DNA of 64,000 nucleotides. Source: Channallabes apus (lineage: Eukaryota > Chordata > Actinopteri > Siluriformes > Clariidae). Both the position numbers and the translations under genes were made by a program. The stretch covers positions 16,284,142 through 16,348,141 of the forward strand of contig CM060121.1 of the NCBI GenBank assembly GCA_030522415.1, in the 5' to 3' direction. This document shows, one piece after another, positions 40,001 to 50,600 of the stretch; the stretch's first letter is position 1, and every line of letters starts with the position of its first letter. A model generated the notes under the pieces. The model saw only the letters and a program-made list of their open reading frames with translations, had not been told where the DNA came from and did no database searches.

Positions 40001-43000
40001 GATATATTTCAAATGTTTATTTCTTTTTTATTTTTGATGATTATGGCTTACAGCTAATGAAAACCAAAAATATCCTGGTCAAAGGTTTCCTGGGCCTTAA
40101 AATGGTCTCAGTCTTGTTAGGCTACGCAATTGCTAAAGAAGGTGGCTGTTCACAGAGTGATGTATCCAAGCACATTAATGGATAGACGGATGGATGGATT
40201 AAAAAGTCATAATCATCAAAATTAAAAGAAATAAACATGTGAAATATATCAGTCTATATGTAATGAATCTGATACAATTTTCACATTTTAAATTGAATTA
40301 CTGAAATAAATAAACTTTTTGATAATATTCGCCAATCAAGTCTCAAGTCTGATTTATTTATATAACCCTTTATGCTACAACGTAGACCAAAGGACTGAAC
40401 ATCCAAGACACTATAAAATAGAATAAAATCAAATAAAATACATAACATACATAACATACAATGGCAAAGTCAAGAATTAAAAGCGACAGAGTACAAATGC
40501 GTTTTAACACAAGATTTAAAAACCTCAACTGAGGATGCAGATCTAACATCAGGGGGGAGCGCATTCCATAGTCAAGGACCAACAACTGAAAAGTTTCGAT
40601 CCCCTTTTGTTTTAAGGCGAGTTCTCGGTACAAACAGCTGAAAACTGAAATACCTTTGTGCTCTACAAGAGTTCATACGCACCAAGTCCTTAATATATTC
40701 CGGGGCCAACTCATGAACAGCTTTATAGACGTACAACAACACCTTGTACTGAATTCGATGTTTCACAGGAAGCCAATAAAGCCTTTCTAGAACCGGACAA
40801 ATGTGCTCCCTTTTCTTGACACCAGTAAGGAGCCTCGCCGCAGCATTCTGAACCATCTGCAGCTTCGATATAAGTGATTGACTGATACCTACATAAAGAG
40901 CGTTACAATAGTCCAAACGAGAAGAGATGAATGCATGAATCACTTTTTCTAAGTCGGGAACAGACAGAAAAGACTTCATTTTCGCAAATGGTCCTTAACT
41001 GGTAATAGCAATTTTTAACCACATTTTTTACCTGATGATCGAACATAAGGACAGAGTCAAAAATTACCCCTAAATTTATTATTGTGGGTTGAACATATGG
41101 TTCCCAAGGGTCAAGAAAAACAGTTAAATCCCTGTCATCATTGTTCATCCCAAAAACCAGAACTTCGGATTTACTAGCATTTAACTTCAGGCAATTTTGC
41201 ACTAACCAGCTGATCACCTTCCTTAGACAGAGTACCAAGGATTGATTGGGGCTTGAGGCTCCAGCACTGATTGTTAAATAGATCTGAATGTCATCTGCAT
41301 ATAAATGATATGAAATACCATGTTTCTTAAAAATGAGGCCCAGGGGCAAAAGAAACAAGGAAAAAAGAATGGGTCCCAAAATTTTACCTTGTGGTACTCC
41401 ACATTCCAAAGCAATTGACTTGGAGGAAAAATCCCCAACCCTGACAGAAAATGAGCTAACATCAGGTAAACCATTTTAAAACCGTCCCTCTCAGCCCCAC
41501 TACATGTTCCAAACGATCAATAAGAATATCGTGATTGATTAGATCAAAAGCTGCACTAAGATCCAGCATAATTAAAGCTCCTCTATTACCTGAGTCTGCA
41601 ATGAGTAATAAGTCATTTGAAACTCGCAGTAAAGCTGATTCAGTGCTATGTCCTACCCTGAAGCCAGACTGAAAAACGTCTAACACCTCATTATTGGCCA
41701 AAAAAGAGCTTAACTGAGTTAAAACTACCTTTTCCAGTACTTTGGAAATACAAGGCAGTTTTGAAATGGGCCAGTAATTATTAAAATCAAAGGGTCACGG
41801 TTAGGATTTTTAAGAAGGGGCTGAATAACCGCCTGCTTAAAACTTAGAGGAAAAGTACCTGTATAAAGACTACAATTAATTAATAGCAGTAATACAAGAT
41901 CCAGTGTAATCAAATGTCGCGGACAACAAGTCAAAAGGCAAAATATCCCAACTAGCAGCGGGGCGTTTCAACTTATCAATGATCAGTTTAATATCCTCAG
42001 TAGTAACCAAATCAAATTGATCAAAATTTCTAACACTTTTTAAAATATCTCCTGTCGAGCCCTTCAAAACACGAAAACTAGCTCTGATTGTATTAACTTT
42101 TTCTGAGAATAGATTTAAAAACTTTTCGCAACATTCTATAGATGGCGGTATTGACACAGTGTGTGAGTTCAAAAACTTATTAATAAATTGAAACAAGGTT
42201 TTTGGTGAATTTGAGTGCTGCTATATAATTTTTGAAAAGAAGGCTGATTTAGCATCCTTCACAACCTTCTGATATCCCTTACGTAAATCTACTAAAATCT
42301 GCTGCGAGATCTTAAGTTTATCCTTTTTCCAGGCACGTTCTGCTTGCCTACACTGCTGTCTAAGCGTGCGTGTATGATCAATCAGTCTAATCTGTGTGTC
42401 TTTGGACTGTGGGAGGAAACTGGAGTACACAAAGGAAACCCCTCAAGCACAGGGAGAACAATCACACACAGAGCAAACTCCATGCACCAGGAGTTCCACC
42501 ACATGGTAAGAGATGCTTTCCAGTAACATATAACATTTGACTTGAAATATGACAGAAAAATATTTAACCTTTAACAGTAATGTCCAAATCGATATGAGGC
42601 CAGGGGCTGTAAAGTGAGTCTAGCTTCTTCGTGATCTGTTTTGTCTAGTAGAGCAAAAAACAAACATTATCAATACTGCATCTGAAATGTTTGTCAATTA
42701 TGGGCGTAACGGCTGAGAACCGGTCGACGTTCCCAATGTAAACACCCATTAACCAAGATATAAACTTATGAAACAGCGCTTTCACATGTACAGTGCGGCG
42801 CAGCATTCAGTGTGTTACACAGGAGCAGCGGGAAAATGAACAAAAGCAAAAGATGACATCTTTGCAGTCATGTGCGCAAGAGACCTTGTGCCAGTGTGCA
42901 AGTCTGAAAGAATCTAGCGTTTTTACTAATAACATTCAGCTGCAGAGAAAATACTTTCAGCAGGGTGAAAGAGGTGAGCTTTATGGAATAGTGTAATGCA

Positions 43001-44642
43001 CAAACAAGACTAATAAAACCATATTTTCTAACTGTCCTGAATTCTAATGAAATTAATCTTAGTACTTTTATTTACTCTGTGTGAAAACAGATGTCATGTC
43101 TATTGTTTATTAGTACATTTTCCTTATCATATGCAGAACACGCCCTACTTTTAACAAAAACTAATCTAAACAAGCACTGTTATGCTTCGGCATTTTCCCC
43201 ACCCACATTGGAAAAAAATAAACAAATTTTTTTATTCCAATTTGTCTCCCTCATCTAACTGAGGATTTTGCCCTTGAAGTCACTAAATATGAATTTCTTG
43301 TTCAAAGCCCTATTGCATAAAAACTAAATTGCACTTGCAACCCTGCATTTATACCAAATCTGCTGCCACAATGAAATTTATTTTCCAATAATTGCACAAC
43401 CTAATAATAATTTCAATAATTACAATAACTGTTTTTATTCCCCTTATACCTAATGCTTACAAGTTTAATAATAAATTTCCATTAATTTATTAATTAGTTC
43501 CATTAATACATTGTAACAGCAATAACAGGCTTTCCTTTACCATTTTCTTAAATTTAAATGAATATAATTTAGCACTTATGGTTATATAGAACTAATAGGA
43601 TAGATATAGATAGCTGGTATAATGTGTCCTTGTATTAGCTTGCCATCACAACACCTGGTGGTTTTTATTATTCTTATAATTAGACGTGTGGTACTGTATG
43701 TATGATCTGTGGACAGCCCTACATACGAGTATAAATAGGGTCAAATGCATCCTGCGATCATGTTACTCAAACACAAATCACTCAGAGCACATTCGTACAG
43801 GGACCTGCAATGTGCCGTCATGACCTAAAAAAAAATCCTAGTCACCATGTGTTGCCAGGTTTACAGTTTTCCCAAACTACTACTGAACTGGCCAGCCAGA
43901 CTATTTATTTACCTGTGTTTTGGGTTTTTAATAGAGAGGTGGGAAAAATTATATTCAGTTTTGTATCTTGGTTCTTTTGCATGGCGATTCATGTATCGTC
44001 ACACTGCCTCGAAAAGCGAGGTTTTTTTTGTATGTTTGAGGTTGTATAATGTTCTTCTATAATCCTGCAGGTGGCGAGCACTAAACTAGTCAAACAGCAC
44101 AGTATGCAAAGTAATATTAGACAATTATTTGCCAAGAACATTTTTTATGGATATATTCCATATGAATATATAAAAAAAAATACTAAACTTATCAGAACAT
44201 GTCCTAGGCCTTCCTAGGTATTCGTTGACACACAGCTAGGTGTGCCTCAATTTTGACATGAAAAACTAAATTTACTTTAAATTACATGTTCAGTAGTGCA
44301 TTTAACTGCATTTGTAATTTAACCTCAAATTAACTAATTATTGAGGCTCATGCATTTTGCACTTATCTTTTTTCCTCATCCTCATAACATATTCTCTTAC
44401 TCGTATAGATAAAAAATTATTAGTATATATAAAATATCTTATTTAATATTTATATATGTGGAAAATGCATAAGTCTGGTGCCATAACCTGGTGTGGACAA
44501 ACTATAGCTAATGTTTTTAATATTTACAGTTTTTGGTTTGTAATTGTAATCACCCCCGTGTCACCCCATGTCACTCTCTCTCTCTCTCTCTCTCAGAGTA
44601 ATTGCTTTTTATTTGACAGATTTTTTTTTTACTCTGTGTGAA

Positions 44643-44677
<35 letters not shown>

Positions 44678-47600
44678 ATGTGGTGCTCTGTGATCATGGG
44701 GGAATTCTCTCACATTGCATCCAGTGTTTCCTGGTTGGCTCTGGATCTCTACCCAGGATAAAGCAGTTAGTGAAGGAGAATAAATTAACGCTATGCTTTA
44801 CTGCTACAACACCAAAAACAATGAATTAAGTTACTAATTATTATTTTCAAAAATTGATGTCTGGCTTTAAAATCTCAGACGGGCTTGGAAGGGCATTAAA
44901 CCTTCAAGCTGTGAATCACAGGTACAGTAGACTGTCGATTCAGTTAGTTTTTGATTCCATTTAACAGCACTTGTGTTTACTATCTGATTTGTCCCAAACA
45001 TCTCTAATTCTTAGTTTGAAGTATTCAAAACTGCTTGTTTTTTATTAAACACTTATAAAAAACAAGTATTAAAAGTATTTAATAAACACTGATTTGGTGA
45101 ATAACCTACGTTTTTGATTATTGAAATGTCATGGCTCGTACAAAGCGAGTCTTTATTTCCTGTCAATATTCTGCACCAGAGACAGCACAGTGGCTTAGTC
45201 CTTATCACTGTTGCCTTACACCTCCAGGGTCCGGGTTCGATTCCCGTCTCTGTGTGCATGGAGTGTGCATGTTCTCCCCTTGTGTGGTAGGTTTCCTCCG
45301 AGTTCTCTGGTTTCCTCCCACAGTACGGAGACTTGCAGATTCCCAAATTGCCTGTAGTGTGTGAATGAGTGTGTATGAATGTGTTCCCTGCGATGGATTG
45401 GCACACTGTCCAGGGTGTACCCCGCCTCGTGCCCTAAATCTCCTGGGATAGGCTCCAGGCCTCCCCGTGACCCTGAGTACAGGATTAAGCGGTATAGACA
45501 ATGAAGTCGCGAGTAAGATTCTGCACCACACTCCAGTCCGATGGGTGGCACTAATGCACCAACCACACATCAACTCAAAAGAAGAATGTTTGGTACGGAT
45601 GGAAGTGTTTTGTATTTGCTGCAAATTGTCTGCATTTTTATAGAATTCATCAATTTTAGACAATTTATTATATGTAAGTTTTCCTTTAAAAATTATTTTA
45701 AATTGTGGATCAATTTTTAATCAAAAACTGAGAATTAAAAGATCAATAAAACTTACATTTGAATTTCAGAACAAAATCTGAACAATTCTGGTGCATATGG
45801 GCCCCTTTCTGAGATCTACTTGAACAATCATGACCCTAGTCCTGCCCACCTTTCTTTTCCCTCGTTTCTTTCTTTTCTTAGGTTTTCTGTTACTGGACTG
45901 TTTTGCCATTTAGTTTTTTCCATGATCACACTTTTATAATAACAGATTAAAATTTGTGTTTAAATGTTTGTGTTTATATTGATCTGACTCTGCATTTTTT
46001 GTTAAAAATCAATCGATTAAATTGTACAAATTCTATTAAACTATATTTTGTTTAACTGTTTTGTTTGGTATTAAGTAGATTACTGGGGCTGGTTAGTGGA
46101 AATGTAATTTCAAGGGATATGAGGGGGGAAAAAGGAGATCTGAAGCCTATCCCAGGAGACATATGGCACAAAGCAGTGTACGTCCAGGACAGAGTGCCAA
46201 TCCACTGCAGAGCACACACACGAACACACTACGGACAATTTGGGAACACCAATCAGCGTAATATGCCTTGTCTGTGGACTGCGGGAGGAAACCAGAGTAC
46301 CTGGATGAAACCCACCAAGAACAGTGAAACATGCACCAATCGAACCCTCAACCCTCGACATTAGGAGTTAAGTGTGAGTTGTAGATTTGCATATTACAAT
46401 TAAGCTGCACATATTTCATTGTAATTTTTATTATTACGTGCCATATGTATGCTGATGGTGTGGAAACATGATCGGAGCAAGCTCAGCAATTGCTTTACCA
46501 CAAAAGAGTGACACCCTCCTTATTTAATCCCTGCTGTTATGTTGTAGTTTTGAACTTGCATGTACGGTACATTTGTATGATTCTCATCTACATTTAGTTC
46601 ATGTAAAAGTTACATGGAGTGCAAAGTGAGTTAGAACATTTAATATTTTACATGAAGAGATTTTCTTTTGTTCTTGCAACACTACATTACATATACAGTA
46701 CCATTTCTCTCACGTTTCACTTTCTGTGTGAAATCCACTGCCTCCTTCCTGTTACCTCTTTTCTAGTCCTGCCTTTGTTTTCTTCCTCTTTTTATGGGCA
46801 GTAGGGAAAGAGGAGTGAAGTGTAACCAGAGAAAAGGCGGGATGTGGGTCGTGTATACGTCACGGCTTCAGCTCAAGCCAAAAAGAGAAAAAAGGAAGAA
46901 AATGGAAGCTGTCTTTGAGTGGAAAACCAGCTTGCACTGAAAACAGGAAAGAGACTTCCAGCTGCCAATTCACAGCCAAATCCAAAAATACTGGCCAATC
47001 ACAAACATCAAGCTAGTTTTATATTTAGCGCTTGGTTGCATTTCCTAATTTTTCAGAAACAAATGTCACCATCTGGATGCCGATATGATTGAACAATAAC
47101 AATAAAACAATTTAAATTCTATTACTTTGAGAGGCGTTCAGACAAACCAGGATTTTTGAAAGAAAGAAAGTAAAAAGGAGCTATGATCAGAACCCTTAAA
47201 GACTGGCCTCCCAGGAACTCCTTTAACGGCACAAACATACAATGTATGAAAATGATCTAGAGCGAGTTCAGCACTGTATGTGGGATGTGGCTATAACTCC
47301 CAGTCAAGTCACTGTAATGTACAAGAAGTGGTGGAGAATGATTGTGTGTACAGTTCTCACAGACAGATGCGTCTCTTCTGCAAGTTGGTGACGAGTTATC
47401 TTCAGATGTTCAAGGCTTATCCGTTCCACCCTCTGTTCACAGAAAGGACTGCAGGGAGCTCTGAGCCACCTCGGCAGAGATCATCATTCACAGATGCATG
47501 ACCCTCTTTAAAACCATTGCACCATTTGATTGTTTTTTTCGGCGGCTAAGGGCTCCTCCCTCATCAGTGCTTGGAGTCTTCTGTAAATGTCCATCAATTT

Positions 47601-50600
47601 TATGCCTTCATTTATGAAAGTTGATAACAAGTCCAAAAAACATTATAGAAGATATAAAAATATTGTTCTAACCATAATTTATAACCTCATCACATTCTGA
47701 AACCAACATAGAGCTGCAACAGAGCCTGAAGCCGCTGTGGTTCTGTATTTATACCAGGAAAAAAATTTTTTAATTAATTATTTCCTTGTTGTTCAGAAGT
47801 CAGATTGATACTTTATACTGTTATTGCTCACAAAGAGGCTCTAAAATATGTCCACCATTTCCAATCTAAAACATCTGCACCAGCAGCAGAAATTTCCATG
47901 TCAGAAAATAGAACCAAACTACACTTTAGGGATCAGGCCTTTAAAAAAAAAAAAAAAGACTCCTGAGTCAAATTTCCAAACACTCTACATTACCCTTTAA
48001 TTACAGACGGCAGTGCAGATCCCTATGATTTGATGGCTGCATAAAGACCAGACCCTCCACTGACATTCACCACAGCATGCTTATTACAGTAACATGAAAA
48101 TGGGTGTAGCTGAGTATCTTACGCACAGATAAAAGTACATTGCAGAGCTATTCTAGTCTTTCAGTTGCTACGCAATAACATGATGGCCAATAAACTAATC
48201 TGCTAAAATGAATGCAGCTTTAAGCGATCACATGTTCTCACTTTGACCCGCGTCAGTGCTTTGGTCACAGCTGAAGTACTGACACAACACATCTTGTGCT
48301 TCTATATGAAATGTTAAGGTTATGGTTAGGGGCTGAAAGAAAAAACAAAAATTTTCATCACAAGAATTAAGATCATGATTCTGTTAGGGTGAGTCAAAAA
48401 TTATTCGCACAAATATTCGTCTTATCAGTGCATTCCGTTCCATGTCCCACATGTAATTTTGCTCGAAAGAAGAGCAGCTCGAGTCGATTCGTTTTTTTTG
48501 GTCTGAGGGTGTATCTGTTGCCACTGTTTTTTTGGCGAATAAGTGTGTACAGAAGGAGGGAATATTTCGAGAAAGTGTTAGCCATCAAAAAAGGCGCGGG
48601 ATGCTTGTCCACATCCATGGCTGACGACAACATTGCATCCTCCCTATAGTCCTGATTGATCTTGCTGGATTGGACTTTCACCTCTCCGGTCCCCTGAAAG
48701 CAGCCCTACAAGGACGAAACTTCATTTCTGATGAAAAAATTAAATTAATTCTACAGCCAGAGTGTAAATATATATATTTTTTATAAATGTCTCGCAGTAC
48801 CCTTACACTTTGGGAAACACTGGACTAGACAAAACGTAACACCATTTTCTGGATCTTTACATCATATGGCAAAAGTGTTATGTCAGGGCAAAGATACTGT
48901 ACCATGTCAAAAAACTGCATTAAAGGGAAATGCAAAATGTACAAACCCTTGTACTTGTATCTGAAAATAGGATACACCCTCAATATTGTCTACTTACTGT
49001 TTCCTCTTTCTGAGAAGCAGACATGTTGTTCCTCTCTGATTTTCTTGCTCACATACAGGTAGTGGCTTAATGATCAAACTGTAAAATAAGACTTGGGAAT
49101 GCCTAAGGGGATGAAAACTGCTCATTTCTCAGCCTGCAGCTTAAATGCTGCAAACACTGCTCAGGTAGATCCAGAGCAAGTAAATTGCTTTGTTAATGCT
49201 GTTTCTGTTCTACTGAAATAAGCGAACACAGCTAAAGAGCTTTAAGTGCTGACAGAAAGCAACTAATGAAACAGTCATGAACTGTTACCGTTACAGATGT
49301 GGGCAAACCAGCCATCCTATTCTCATCAGTGTACATGATGCACTTTATGATAAATCACGTGGTAAAATCACATGGTTTATCCCATCACATGCTCACTCAC
49401 TGTCTCACTCACTCATTCTCTATACGCCTTATCTTGTACAGGATCATGGGAAGCCTGGAACCTATCCTCTGGGCACGAGGCGGGATACACCCTGAACAGG
49501 GTGCCAATCCATCTCACAAGCACACACACACCTACACACTATGAGTAATTTGGAAATGTCTGTTAGGTACATCTTTGGAATGTGGGAGGAAACCAGAGGA
49601 AACCCACCAAGCACAGGGAGAATGTGCAAACTCCACACACAGACACGAGGCGGCAATCAAACCCCCGACCGTGGAGGTGATTTAGCTGTAGTCAGCAGAG
49701 TTGAACTAAAGGCATTTGAGCAGATTCATTTTCACAGACGTTGTTTACCCTTTCTGATGGTTTGATGAGAAAATTAGAAGGTATTAGTTGTCATCATTCA
49801 GACATGGTAGTCGCTTAAATGTTCCTTAGAAAGCAAGAAATTGTATGTAATTGGACCTTTACAAGTTTTAGTTCAAAGCTCCTGAATACAGCATACGGTG
49901 TATATCTACTCTTTTATCTTCAGGATCTGAGTTTTCCTAGCCAAGGTTGAGGTGGATCCAGAGAAGACTACACCCTGCTTGAGAAAATATTCTTTCACCT
50001 GGACCATGATTATTTGTACAGCTAGGTTTTCTTATATTTTTCTTATATTGTATATTTTTGTCTTATCTTCTATATATATAATTTCCTTTCCTTAGCTAAG
50101 GTTATTTTCTATATTTTTATTTCTTATTTTATTCCATTGTTATTTCCCCTTAATAATCATTTAATTTTTAAGGTCACAGGTGGTCAATTAAGCATTTCAC
50201 TGTATATATTGTGTATGTGACAAATAAAATTTGAATTAGAATTTTGAATTTGATACAATGGCTACACAGTCCCGTACACAACAAACTAAATACAATGTGC
50301 ATTCTGACACCTCTCTATCAGAACCAACATTAACTTCATCAGCATTGTGAACTACAGTAGCTCCTCTATTGGATTAGACAACACAGGCGAGTCTCTCCCT
50401 GCACATCAATGAGTTTTGGCTGTTCATGACCCTGTTGCCGGGGTTCTGCCTAATTATGCTGCCTATATGGGTAAATGTAATGGACATGTTATTGGAACAT
50501 GTTACTTTATTAGAACATATATTTATTATATAATTTAGTGGTAGCACATTTTGATAGATGTCCCAGCAAATAATGCTCCCAAAATATAATCAACAAAATA

